Shown: piece after piece, positions 37,942-46,534 of the stretch | How the letters are laid out: each line of letters opens with the position of its first letter | Position numbering within the stretch: position 1 is the first letter of the stretch | Origin: a virus | DNA: 64,000 nucleotides | Virus record (IMG/VR): IMGVR_UViG_3300025864_000012 | Coordinates: 30,143 to 94,142 of that record | Reading direction: 5' to 3' (one strand) | Made by a program: the position numbers and the translations under genes | The notes under the pieces: generated by a model | What the model was told of the DNA's origin: nothing | Databases searched by the model: none | What the model saw: only the letters and a program-made list of their open reading frames with translations

Positions 37942-39215
37942 GGTACTCCCTTCTTCTCTTTCGTTTGTGAATCCACGACTGTCTCCGCGGGCCTGCTGAG
38001 GTCGATGTAACTCACTTCGTCGACACCACGCTCGCGGCTGACGAAGTACAAGCACTGCTCAGGGCTGGATGCCGGGTTCTTGAGGTTCGGTGTGAGGTTG
38101 TTCGCGCCGACCACGTCCCCGTTGCAGAACGCCGCTCCATCGCCGTAGGTGAGGCGCGTCGTCTGGTGCCAGTGGTGGAACAGCCAGTAGCGGAACTCGT
38201 TGCCGCGCCCCAGCTCCGACGTGTGCTTGGCCCACATGCGGTAGACGCCGTACCACGGAATCCCCATCGCTCCCATGATTTCGTTCCCGTGCGTCGAGAT
38301 GAACGGCTGCCCGGCGACCTCGAAGCGGATGCGACCGTGCGTGGCGATCTCGCTGTCTTTGATCGGGAGGTTCTGCCCGTAGGCGAGTAGGTAGTGCCAG
38401 AAGAGCCACTCCCAGTTGAACGTCGACTCCTGAGCCCCCGACGACTTGCCGCCGACCTTGCCGTGGTTGCCCAGCACCTTGCGCCGTCGCCACACCTTGA
38501 TTTCCGGCAGAGCCTCGATAATGGCCCGCTCTATGCCAATGAACATCTGAGCGCCAAACACAGTCTGCTCGGCGGCGTTGAGGCAGAGTTGCACGTCCTG
38601 ACCGGCGAAGATTCCCCAGCCCTCTCCCTCGTCCCCCCCGTAGTTGAACCATCCGACAGTGATTCGGTATGAGCGCATGAGGTTGCGGATGGATGCCACC
38701 ACGGCACGCACGTATTCCCTTGCGCACCACTGCTCGGCAATCTCGCGGTTATAGATGTTCCCGCCGGTGTCCTTGGCCTGCACCTTCTGTCCGTACTGCC
38801 AGTCCGACAGGTCGAAGATGACCTCGCGCTCGGGCAGATGCTTGTTCTGACGCTCGGGGGCGCGATAGTCTGGTGCGGGGAATGGCAAGGCCGCAGCGGC
38901 CACCGTCTCCGCCAGCATGTCCTCCAGCCCGGAGGATTTGGCGCGAGCCGCCTTGTAGAGGGCATCAAGCGCCTTGGCCTTCGCCTCGAGCTTCATTTCC
39001 TTCGTCTCGCGCTCTAGGCGTCCATCGGTTGTCTCGGGCGGAGCCACATCCGGCGTGTGCTTGCGCCCCCAGTGCTCCGCCGGGTACTGCAGGTTGTGTT
39101 CAGAACAGAGCCTTTCTACAGCATCGATGTGGTTGTTGCAGATCTTCACGCCTCGGTGTCGTAACTGCTTGCAGAGATCCCTGGCCGATTTGGCAGCGTT
39201 GTACGCCTCGACCAT
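37911..39215 (-). CDS. Metallophosphoesterase-like phage protein with N-terminal helical domain
   Basis: 434 residues. An N-terminal basic helical domain (AAKSARDLCKQLRHRGVKICNNHIDAVERLCSEH) resembles a DNA-binding fold, followed by a calcineurin-like domain: VIFDLSDWQYGQ (D-x-Q instead of D-x-H), YGGDEGEGWG, VLGNHGKVG (GNH-G) and ISTHGNEIMG. The same domain order occurs in phage proteins of unknown role. Altered metal ligands mean activity is uncertain. Its promoter lies at 39378-39406, so it may begin a separate late transcript. Confidence 0.72.
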   Translation of the reverse strand: MVEAYNAAKSARDLCKQLRHRGVKICNNHIDAVERLCSEHNLQYPAEHWGRKHTPDVAPPETTDGRLERETKEMKLEAKAKALDALYKAARAKSSGLEDMLAETVAAAALPFPAPDYRAPERQNKHLPEREVIFDLSDWQYGQKVQAKDTGGNIYNREIAEQWCAREYVRAVVASIRNLMRSYRITVGWFNYGGDEGEGWGIFAGQDVQLCLNAAEQTVFGAQMFIGIERAIIEALPEIKVWRRRKVLGNHGKVGGKSSGAQESTFNWEWLFWHYLLAYGQNLPIKDSEIATHGRIRFEVAGQPFISTHGNEIMGAMGIPWYGVYRMWAKHTSELGRGNEFRYWLFHHWHQTTRLTYGDGAAFCNGDVVGANNLTPNLKNPASSPEQCLYFVSRERGVDEVSYIDLSRPAETVVDSQTKEKKGVPCPSNVLSSL

Positions 39216-39448
39216 TGTCCCACGCTCAGTGGTTATCCGTCTGTACAGAATCTACCTCCCTGTATCATGCCCTATTCGACGTTGTGGGTTTGCTGAGAAG
39301 CCCGAAGAAATCGCAGGAGAAGAGAATCAGAGAAATGCTGGGGGAAGGGGATAGACCCCGAATTACACACACGCCTCAGTATAGGTGATGTCTACGAAAA
39401 AGTAAAGAGTTCCGTCACACTCATTCCCCGTTCCTCCTTACGGGGCGG
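39216..39448. other. Intergenic control region after the endolysin gene
   Basis: 233 bases without a gene. On the minus strand it holds a hairpin CCCCGT/ACGGGG directly after the endolysin stop (no clear T run), the promoter at 39378-39406, and then a leader of about 160 bases with a purine-rich stretch. It probably separates two transcription units of the late region. Confidence 0.55.
39378..39406 (-). promoter_or_regulatory. Sigma-70-type promoter
   Basis: TTTACT, 17-bp spacer, TATACT on the minus strand, in a gene-free AT-richer stretch upstream of the gene starting at 39215. The shared TTTAC -35 core and 17-bp spacing with the promoter at 24807 support recognition by the same sigma factor. 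Confidence 0.58.
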
Positions 39449-40177
39449 TCACGCGTAGCGCCTTGCCGCCTCCAGAAGCTCCTTGTAAGGGAACCCGGTG
39501 CCGGGATCGGTGTGCCCTCCGGCGATGTGGAAGACGCGGCTGCACTGCCGGTGCGTGGTGATGCCCCTCTCGTTGGCGTGGAGTTGCTCGTCGGTTAGGG
39601 CGCGGATCGGGATCCCGAGCTTCTTTGACTTCCGCGCAATCACCCAGGCCGTCCGGTCGAGCGTGCCAGCAGCCAACCTCTTCCACTCAGCCTCGGTCCA
39701 GTTTGCCTTGCCCATCTGCTCGATGTGCTCGCCGGACGTGTTCACGTAGGGTGCTCCCCACGGAACCTCATCGTCGTCGAGGTAGCTTTGGATCGAGTTG
39801 TTGTCGACACCGAGGTTCGTGCTCCCGCCGGACTGCTGCATCTCGAAGTAGCGGCCCACGTCCTCGGCGGCGGTGAGGAAGGCAGCCACCTCCATGTCGT
39901 GCAGGACGATCTGGTGAACCACCGAGAGCTGGCGAGTCCCACTGTGATGTATGGCATCGTAGTCGTGCCGAATGGCGTACTTGGGCGCGGGGTTGAACAT
40001 CGCCCAGAGGGCGTTCTTCTCGGTAGTGCCGTGCCCGGTCTTGTGCTTAGAGACGCGGTAGGCGAGGGTCTTGGCGTTGCCGCCCCAGGTCGCATTCCTC
40101 CAGGTGACCGGCGGGATGTCGAGCTTTTCCCTGACAGCGTAGACGCGCATGTCGGCTTTCAGAACGATGATATTCAT
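39449..40177 (-). CDS. Endolysin: N-acetylmuramoyl-L-alanine amidase (Amidase_2 type)
   Basis: 242 residues from ATG 40177 with AGGAGG just upstream. The region VVHQIVLHDMEVAA, then WGAPYVNTSGEHIEQMGKANWTEAEW and finally HIAGGHTDPGTGFPYKELLE match the zinc amidase fold, with His in VLHD and H-x-D in GGHTDPG as probable ligands. It cuts the amide bond between MurNAc and the stem peptide. No separate wall-binding domain is obvious; the N-terminal 60 residues may serve this. It is preceded by a papain-like protease and a holin-like gene, forming a lysis group. Confidence 0.78.
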   Translation of the reverse strand: MNIIVLKADMRVYAVREKLDIPPVTWRNATWGGNAKTLAYRVSKHKTGHGTTEKNALWAMFNPAPKYAIRHDYDAIHHSGTRQLSVVHQIVLHDMEVAAFLTAAEDVGRYFEMQQSGGSTNLGVDNNSIQSYLDDDEVPWGAPYVNTSGEHIEQMGKANWTEAEWKRLAAGTLDRTAWVIARKSKKLGIPIRALTDEQLHANERGITTHRQCSRVFHIAGGHTDPGTGFPYKELLEAARRYA

Positions 40178-40185
40178 AGTGCCTC

Positions 40186-40962
40186 CTACAGACTTGAGAT
40201 GAGCTTTTCCAGGGCTGTCACGGCCGTTCTGAGCGTCGCGAGGATGGCCCGCAGTGCAGCCTTGAGCCCGGTCGGGGCGGGCGTCGGTGTGGGGGTCGGT
40301 GTCGGAGTGGGCACCGGAACAGGCGCAGCCTGCACCACCGCCCACGCCTCGAAGTCGCCGTTCTGGATACGGGCGAAGCTGGCGTCGGTCATGTAGAAGT
40401 GGCCCTTGTCTCCATACTCAACAGTCCACGAGTTGACCCAATCAATGCCGCCCACATCGCCGTTGCCATAGACGCAGTGGCCTCCGCGGACGGTGCCGTC
40501 GATGAGAACGAAACCCCCAGAATCCGGGTTGTCCATGCTGGAGTACCAGTCCATCCCCGCGACGATGGGACCGTGATGCTCGATCCAGTCCTTGATCTGT
40601 GCTGAGCTCGTAAGTCGCGAATACGCCGTGATGTAACCGGCCTTCTGCGCCGCCTTCAGCCCCTCGCGGACTTCAGCGCCGCCGTTGGGCAGGTCGCCGT
40701 GACCGGCAATCTTCAGGAAGAACGGTACGATGTCGGCGTTGGTGAAACCGGGATCGGTGTGCGTCTCGTCGTCGCAGTCGAGCGCACCCAGCGTGCCAGC
40801 CGCGACGCAGGTGCCGTTGTCGCCTTGGTCTAGGATGCGCGGCACCGACCACTTGAGCGGTACGGCCACGCCTTCGGTGATGAGTTGCTCGAGGCGGAAC
40901 ATCGGCCAATCGCGCTTGTCTTTGACGAACGGCTTGCGGCCAAGGCTATGGGCGTTGGACAT
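40186..40962 (-). CDS. Papain-like (C1 family) cysteine protease
   Basis: 258 residues with AGGAGG before the ATG. Gln and Cys of the active site are in RILDQGDNGTCVAAGTLGAL, His in GGHCVYGNG and Asn in DWVNSWTVEYGDKGHFYM, so the full C1 set is present. The C-terminus has a PTPTPTPT linker and an amphipathic helix (LRAILATLRTAVTALEKLISSL). Papain-like proteases are uncommon in phage lysis or tail modules; the enzyme may cut peptide cross-links or surface proteins during entry or lysis. No propeptide is seen. Confidence 0.78.
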   Translation of the reverse strand: MSNAHSLGRKPFVKDKRDWPMFRLEQLITEGVAVPLKWSVPRILDQGDNGTCVAAGTLGALDCDDETHTDPGFTNADIVPFFLKIAGHGDLPNGGAEVREGLKAAQKAGYITAYSRLTSSAQIKDWIEHHGPIVAGMDWYSSMDNPDSGGFVLIDGTVRGGHCVYGNGDVGGIDWVNSWTVEYGDKGHFYMTDASFARIQNGDFEAWAVVQAAPVPVPTPTPTPTPTPAPTGLKAALRAILATLRTAVTALEKLISSL

Positions 40963-40970
40963 GGTACCTC

Positions 40971-41495
40971 CTACTTGCCGAGCTGAATGATGATCGAGGC
41001 GACGGCGACGATAGTCATGACGATCGAGATGACCCACGGCTGTATCTTGTCTGTGGCCTTCTCCTTCTCCGACCCCGCCGCCGTGTGCGTGGCCAAGCTC
41101 TGCTCTGTCGAAGCCTCACGTTCCTTGAGGTCGCTGAGAGACCGAAGGAGGCCCTCGATGACCGTATCGAACTTCTCGCCCAACTGCCGCAACTGGTCGT
41201 TCGTGGCGTTTTCTGACTTATCGATCCGCTTCTCGAACGACGTTGTGTTCGCTCCGACGGCCTCCTTGGCCGCAGAGAGAGCCGCCGCGAGGCTGTCCAA
41301 CGAATCCTGTTTCTGCTCGACTCGACTGTTCTCGACGAGGTGCATCTCGCGCTTTATGGCGGTGATCTTCTCATCCACCAGTTCCTTGAGGTGCCCGATC
41401 TCACGTGCCAGCGCCACGTTGGTAAGTGCGGTCGGATCTGGCACAGGCTTGCTGTCGCCCAGCGGGCCAACTGTCATACGTCCGTCGTCAGACAT
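40971..41495 (-). CDS. Holin-like coiled-coil protein with C-terminal membrane helix
   Basis: 174 residues. A long coiled coil (KELVDEKITAIKREMHLVENSRVEQKQDSL onward, residues 30-140) is followed by a single C-terminal transmembrane helix (WVISIVMTIVAVASIIIQLG). This layout is seen in phage lysis accessory and XhlA-like proteins. It sits next to the papain-like protease and amidase, so a lysis role is plausible. Confidence 0.66.
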   Translation of the reverse strand: MSDDGRMTVGPLGDSKPVPDPTALTNVALAREIGHLKELVDEKITAIKREMHLVENSRVEQKQDSLDSLAAALSAAKEAVGANTTSFEKRIDKSENATNDQLRQLGEKFDTVIEGLLRSLSDLKEREASTEQSLATHTAAGSEKEKATDKIQPWVISIVMTIVAVASIIIQLGK

Positions 41496-41506
41496 TCCTC
41501 ATCTCC

Positions 41507-43375
41507 TCATAGCCAATTCCTCCACGGGTCCGGGTTGCTTGGGTTTAGGTTCGGATCCACGAACGGTGCCGGGGCGACGCCCGACAGCGGCGTCCCGCCG
41601 GTGATCGCCCACGGGTAGCCGACCGTCGCCGTGCCCGTCAGGGTCGTCCAGTTCCAACTCACTTCGGTCACGTACAGGTCATTGGCGCCGTCGAGGCTGG
41701 GCACGCTCAGCCGGTCGCCCGGCAGCACCTGCCAACCGCCACGCTCGCGGCCGTTCGTGTCTGTCATGGTGGAGGGAACGGGCAGGCTGCCGCTCCACTC
41801 GCTGGCGACGATGCGCGCATGCACGCGCTGCGCGACGCTGGCGGCATGGGCATCGGTGAACATCTGGCCGGCAAACTCGGTGATGACCCCCACGGACGCG
41901 CTGTAGTCGGTCGGCGGCGTGGCCGGGTACCAGACGTCACGCGGCGTCCCATTGGGGATCAAGGCATTGCCGTCCGACAGGTAGGTCATGCGAATCCAGT
42001 CGGGGCACGCCTCGGGGTCGTGGTCGAGGCCCGCCACCGACTCGCCGGCTGCGTCGCCGTAGCTCCAGCAGGAGTTGCGCGCCGGGTCTGCCGCCAGCGG
42101 CTTCTTGTAGTAGTTGAAGCGGTCGTCGCCATCCTCGTCGAGGTCGAACCAGTACTCGAGTTCGCCAGAGTACAGACCCGCGAGGTCGGTCATGCCGCTG
42201 CGAATGCCGGTCATCGATCGCACGACCAGCTGATTGTTGCCGTCGCCGAGAGAGATGACCTCGCCAGCGGTCACGGTGGCGAGGCCCGGCTTCGTCGCCA
42301 TTTCGCAGAGTACGTCGGAGAGGTACACCGTGCGGTCGACGGTCACGCCGTCCACGCGGCAGCGCACAATGACGGACCCCACCCAGACCCAGGGGTCGCT
42401 GACCACCTCGTTGATAGGGCCAGCCACAGCGTTGTGCCAGAGACGCATGCTGATGGTGGTATAGGTGTAGGGTCCGGGCGGAATGTTGCCGGGCGGAATG
42501 TCGAAAAACGCATTGTGCCAGGACGTTTGGGTGGTCGTCTCTCCGGGTGAGTTCAGATGGAAAGCAAGACTCTCCCATGGTGACTCCAGAGCGAAGAACT
42601 CCAAGACCCACGGGCCGGGCGCGCCGTTTGCCGTCAGCACGGGCAGATTGCACATGTACGTGACATCGAGCCCGACGATCTTGCATCCCGTATTGAGGCC
42701 GCCGAGCAGCCAGTAATTGAGGTTGAAGCTCGATCCTGATGCAAAGGCCTCGTTGTTGTTGGCGAGGATGAAGAGGCGGCCCTCCGTGTCGGACGTGTAC
42801 TTGGCCGCTTCTGCGTCCGACGCGATAAGCTCGGCAGAACCCTCTTCGTACACCTGCGCAGTAGTACTCCACTGTGCCGTGTCGGAGTCGTTCCACACCC
42901 AAGCGAAGGCCCCGTACCGGTCACTCCACGCCCAGAGACCCGAGCACTCGACGGTAATCGCGTCTTTGACCGGAGAGAGCACGCCGCCGAAGGGGTCGCT
43001 GCAGATGCGCCCGCCGAAGTCGGGAGCGCCGTTCGCCGTGAGCTTCACGCGCGCCTTGTGCTGGAGCTGGTTACGAGCCTTCGCCGCCACGTCGGGTGGC
43101 ACCGTGAACGAGAGGCTGCCGTCACCGCCGGGCATCCCCTTGGTGCGCTCGCCGATGACGGCGCTGCCCGCGAGGTCTGCCCAGCCGAGGGCGTCGGAGC
43201 CGACCAGGAGGGAAAGGGTGGGCACGTTATCAGTCATGGTGCGTCCCTCCGTTGTGAAGTCCCGCTCGGCCCCGTAAACGGTCCCTACGTCGGTGGTCGT
43301 GTAGGCGCGGACGTGATAGACGGTGTCAGAGCGCAGGTCGGTCAGGGTCGACGTGAACCTTCTCAAGTCGGTCAT
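41507..43375 (-). CDS. Minor tail protein (tail tip), with half Fn3-like domain at the N-terminus
   Basis: 622 residues from the ATG in an ATGA overlap. Residues 1-40 are the second half of an Fn3-like domain (RFTSTLTDLRSDTVYHVRAYTTTDVGTVYGAERDFTT). The body begins LSLLVGSDALGWADLAG and has features of siphovirus tail-tip proteins of the Gp37 type (LSFTVPPDVAAKAR, DFGGRICSDPFGG, VEGVTVDRTVYLSD, and a late PGDRLSVPSLDG). It probably sits at the distal end of the tail next to Dit. Confidence 0.7.
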   Translation of the reverse strand: MTDLRRFTSTLTDLRSDTVYHVRAYTTTDVGTVYGAERDFTTEGRTMTDNVPTLSLLVGSDALGWADLAGSAVIGERTKGMPGGDGSLSFTVPPDVAAKARNQLQHKARVKLTANGAPDFGGRICSDPFGGVLSPVKDAITVECSGLWAWSDRYGAFAWVWNDSDTAQWSTTAQVYEEGSAELIASDAEAAKYTSDTEGRLFILANNNEAFASGSSFNLNYWLLGGLNTGCKIVGLDVTYMCNLPVLTANGAPGPWVLEFFALESPWESLAFHLNSPGETTTQTSWHNAFFDIPPGNIPPGPYTYTTISMRLWHNAVAGPINEVVSDPWVWVGSVIVRCRVDGVTVDRTVYLSDVLCEMATKPGLATVTAGEVISLGDGNNQLVVRSMTGIRSGMTDLAGLYSGELEYWFDLDEDGDDRFNYYKKPLAADPARNSCWSYGDAAGESVAGLDHDPEACPDWIRMTYLSDGNALIPNGTPRDVWYPATPPTDYSASVGVITEFAGQMFTDAHAASVAQRVHARIVASEWSGSLPVPSTMTDTNGRERGGWQVLPGDRLSVPSLDGANDLYVTEVSWNWTTLTGTATVGYPWAITGGTPLSGVAPAPFVDPNLNPSNPDPWRNWL

Positions 43376-45288
43376 GATGGCGTATACGTCCCCGTGATGC
43401 AGTAGGCAAAGGTACGTTGGTTCATAACTCCCCAAGTTGCACTTGGTCCATCGGCGTAGACATCGTCGTTCCAGTTGCCTTCACCTGAGCCTGTGGGGCC
43501 ACGATATGCGTGGAGCGTCTCTAGCCCGGGGGTAGCGACGTCACAGATGAAACCCAACCAGTAGAACCCTTGGGCGAGATGCACTGGCTCCGCGAAGGGC
43601 AAGTCGAACCACGCCCCCACTGCTTGCCCACCTGGGATGGCAACCTCGATACCTGTGGCCAGCAGATCAACGGGCTCGGCCCAGTGGTCGGAGTAGATCA
43701 CAGCCTTGACATTGCTCCCGAGCACGTTAGTACTGAGGAAGGCGCTGAGCTTGGTAACGTCCCCCCCATAGTGCTCACGGACCGGGAACCTGCCGCACAT
43801 CTTCCCGTCCGTCCACGTGCCATAGAGGATTCGTTCTTCACCAAAGTAGCCAAATGGCCCATCCCACGGCGAGAGAAAAGGAACGCCATTGATGGTTACG
43901 TTGGTCATGTTCACGATGGAGTCCTGCGTTTCATTTAGAACTATGATCACGCCTACAGACTCGTAGGTATGGTCAATGATCTCATAGTTGAGGATATTGA
44001 TGGTGCCAGCGGTTACGGTAGAAGGGATGTTGACTGCATGACGGTATAATCCCTCGACGTTTTCAATAGTGTATTTCATGTCCTCAAAGTTGACAGTTGT
44101 AAGTTGTGGCCCACCCTGATCGCCTACGACCTCAAACATCGACTGACCACCATTGCTGATCTGAGCGATATTCGATATACTTGAGCTTCTGCGAAAAGTC
44201 ATATAGGGGTTTGCCGGGCGCAGAGGTGCAACGAAATTCGTATAGAAGTAGGCGTTCCAATTCGGGTTGTTCATGATACAATTGTCGACGAGACCTTCAG
44301 AACACTGGTCCATCTCAATGCCCACGTCACCGGAGCGGTTGCCGTAGCAGTTGGTGATCTCGGCTCTACCGACACGCGCGTACTGGCCAATTTGGTAGTT
44401 GGAGCTCGACCCCACGTTGGTCATGGTGACCATAGTGTCGTGCCAGCATTCACGGATGTAGACACGGTCCATGGTTATCGACGAGTTGGCATTACCACTA
44501 CCCCAAATCCTTATGCCGGCAGTTCCGCCCTCACAACGGCAGTTCTGCACGAGTACGTCCTCGATGTGGTTCCACACGCTATCGACTTCAAGGCGACCGG
44601 CCTCGTGCCCGACGTAGACATTGATAGGACTCTGATTCCATGCCCGCTCCGGGTCTGTGAGCATGTTGATCACGCGGACATCCCTGATTGTAAGATTCTC
44701 GATGTTGATGTAGTGCGTCCATTTGTGTAGGCCCGCAGCATACATATCGAACCCGAAGACGGACTCCAGACCACTTTCCGAGTGATTGTTTTGGGCATCG
44801 ACGGTGAAACCCTTGAAGAAAAAGTTCTTGAAGGTGAGTGGGTTCGTATAAATGTCCCAGGCCATGGGCTTGTTCCAACTGAAGAAGCGCGGTCGCGTGT
44901 TCGAGAGCTTTATAATCGTGTTGTAGCCAGAGAAGGTCATCGTACGAACGTTTTCTGCCGGCAACTTTATGGATTCGTCGATCAAGTAGGTGCCCGACTC
45001 TGGAAAATACACGGTTCCGCCCCCTGCGGCAAAACATGCGTCGACGGCACCTTGAACCGCCGCCGAGGACTCGATGACGCCGATAGGGTCAGCGCCATAG
45101 TCGACAACGTTGAAAACGTATGTATCAACAGTGTGGCTGTCGGCAATCGTCGGTGACGACGAGGTTGACCAGCAAACGCCGCACGCGATGATTTCCCTGT
45201 CAGGAGCGTCGGGGGCTATGAGACCTCCGCTGCGCGCCGAGTGTGCCTGGATTTTGGTGATGGCCGTGGTCGTGACAGAGGATGTCAT
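43372..45288 (-). CDS. Beta-helix tail spike with N-terminal half Fn3-like domain
   Basis: 638 residues. Residues 1-57 (TTTAITKIQAHSARSGG...IIACGVCWSTSSSPTIADSHTVD) are the first half of an Fn3-like domain. The beta-helix starts with VFNVVDYGADPIGVIESSAAVQGAV and GGGTVYFPESGTYLI and continues to about 480. The C-terminus (VKAVIYSDHWAEPVDLLATG...CITGTYTPS) is a jelly-roll-like, sugar-binding style domain. Probably the host-surface polysaccharide binding or degrading spike. Paralogue of 35064-36575. Confidence 0.75.
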   Translation of the reverse strand: MTSSVTTTAITKIQAHSARSGGLIAPDAPDREIIACGVCWSTSSSPTIADSHTVDTYVFNVVDYGADPIGVIESSAAVQGAVDACFAAGGGTVYFPESGTYLIDESIKLPAENVRTMTFSGYNTIIKLSNTRPRFFSWNKPMAWDIYTNPLTFKNFFFKGFTVDAQNNHSESGLESVFGFDMYAAGLHKWTHYINIENLTIRDVRVINMLTDPERAWNQSPINVYVGHEAGRLEVDSVWNHIEDVLVQNCRCEGGTAGIRIWGSGNANSSITMDRVYIRECWHDTMVTMTNVGSSSNYQIGQYARVGRAEITNCYGNRSGDVGIEMDQCSEGLVDNCIMNNPNWNAYFYTNFVAPLRPANPYMTFRRSSSISNIAQISNGGQSMFEVVGDQGGPQLTTVNFEDMKYTIENVEGLYRHAVNIPSTVTAGTINILNYEIIDHTYESVGVIIVLNETQDSIVNMTNVTINGVPFLSPWDGPFGYFGEERILYGTWTDGKMCGRFPVREHYGGDVTKLSAFLSTNVLGSNVKAVIYSDHWAEPVDLLATGIEVAIPGGQAVGAWFDLPFAEPVHLAQGFYWLGFICDVATPGLETLHAYRGPTGSGEGNWNDDVYADGPSATWGVMNQRTFAYCITGTYTPS

Positions 45289-45295
45289 GGCTACC

Positions 45296-46534
45296 TCACT
45301 CGCTCGGGAACTGTTCCCAGCGCGGCGTGGCGCTGTCGGTTACACGCAGGTACGTGGTTGGCTCCGAAGTCGCCTGTTCGGCAAGCACGACAAGTTTGCC
45401 CCTGAGAACGCGCAGCGGCGCAGTACCGCCATAGGCTTCGTTCAGCTTCGCCACGTCCTCGACGTACATCGCGCCGTCTGCCCAAAGCACCCTATGCGCG
45501 TGACCGCTCGTCACCTGCCAGCCGATCAGTCCGTGCGAGACGGGCAGGAAGGCGACGTAGTTGACGGCCGCGTACTGGCCCACGCCGCCGCCCGTGATGG
45601 TGACGCGCAGCAGGTCGGCCCCGGCCCCGCGCACAACCCGATTCGGCAGGGAAATGACGCCGAGTGGCAGCAGATGCAGGGCCGTGGTCGGAATCAAGAC
45701 GGGGCCGCTGAAAGGGGTCTGAATGGTGTCGACGTTGGCGGTCGTACCCGCACAGTTGGCGAGCACGAGGTATTCTCCGGGGGCGAGATCAGTCACATCA
45801 ACGTTGGTGTACGCGGCGGCGGTGTGGGACCAGATGGTGTTGCCCGCGCCCGCTGGATAGCCCTCCGCGGAGGCGAACGCCGCGCCCGCAGACCACGTCG
45901 CGGCCACGAGCGGCTTCACGAAGTCGCCGATGACAGCCATCTCGTCGTCGGTATGACCGACGTAGCAGGCGGACAGTCCAAGCGCGCCCGCGTCCAGCAG
46001 CAGGTCCAGCGGCGTGGCGAACTGGCCAGTCTGGGAGGTGAGGGGGATCAAGCCTGGAGCGTAGAGGCCAGCAGCGGAGTGCAGCGTCTCGACGGCACCG
46101 TAGACATAGGGGTCGCAGACGAAGGTGAAGGTAACGAGTGTAGCAAAGCGGAGCTGCTCCATGGTCGTGAATGGCTTGCTCACAATGCCCTCTACGCGAT
46201 AAGCGATGAACATACCAGGTCTACTGGAGCCGTTGGGGCAGACCGTCACGGTAGACGTATTAGAATCATTAGGAAACACATCAATAAGGGCGGAAACGTA
46301 AGCAGCAAGCGCATCAGCACTGGAGGCTCGTACGAGTACCGTAAGAGGCCCCATAGAGCGCGGGGCTGACGACGATGGTCCAAACTGCGGCAAGTCGAGG
46401 ACTGGAGAAGTAGTAGTACTCCACGTCGACCCGCTACCACCAAGACTAAGTTCTTCGTCCTCCTTCAAACTATACGGTGCAGTCAGCAGGTCAACAGTCA
46501 ACATCCCCTTGGTGATTGAAAAGACAGTACTCAT
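45296..46534 (-). CDS. Distal tail (Dit)-like protein
   Basis: 412 residues, directly after the tape measure gene with a 4-base overlap. The N-terminal half has features of Dit/tail-tip proteins (GPLTVLVRASSADALAAYVSALIDVF, YRVEGIVSKPFTTMEQLRFATLVTFTFVCDPYVYG) and a C-terminal beta-sandwich with a galactose-binding-like style follows. Dit proteins form the hub joining tail tube and tip. Confidence 0.75.
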   Translation of the reverse strand: MSTVFSITKGMLTVDLLTAPYSLKEDEELSLGGSGSTWSTTTSPVLDLPQFGPSSSAPRSMGPLTVLVRASSADALAAYVSALIDVFPNDSNTSTVTVCPNGSSRPGMFIAYRVEGIVSKPFTTMEQLRFATLVTFTFVCDPYVYGAVETLHSAAGLYAPGLIPLTSQTGQFATPLDLLLDAGALGLSACYVGHTDDEMAVIGDFVKPLVAATWSAGAAFASAEGYPAGAGNTIWSHTAAAYTNVDVTDLAPGEYLVLANCAGTTANVDTIQTPFSGPVLIPTTALHLLPLGVISLPNRVVRGAGADLLRVTITGGGVGQYAAVNYVAFLPVSHGLIGWQVTSGHAHRVLWADGAMYVEDVAKLNEAYGGTAPLRVLRGKLVVLAEQATSEPTTYLRVTDSATPRWEQFPSE

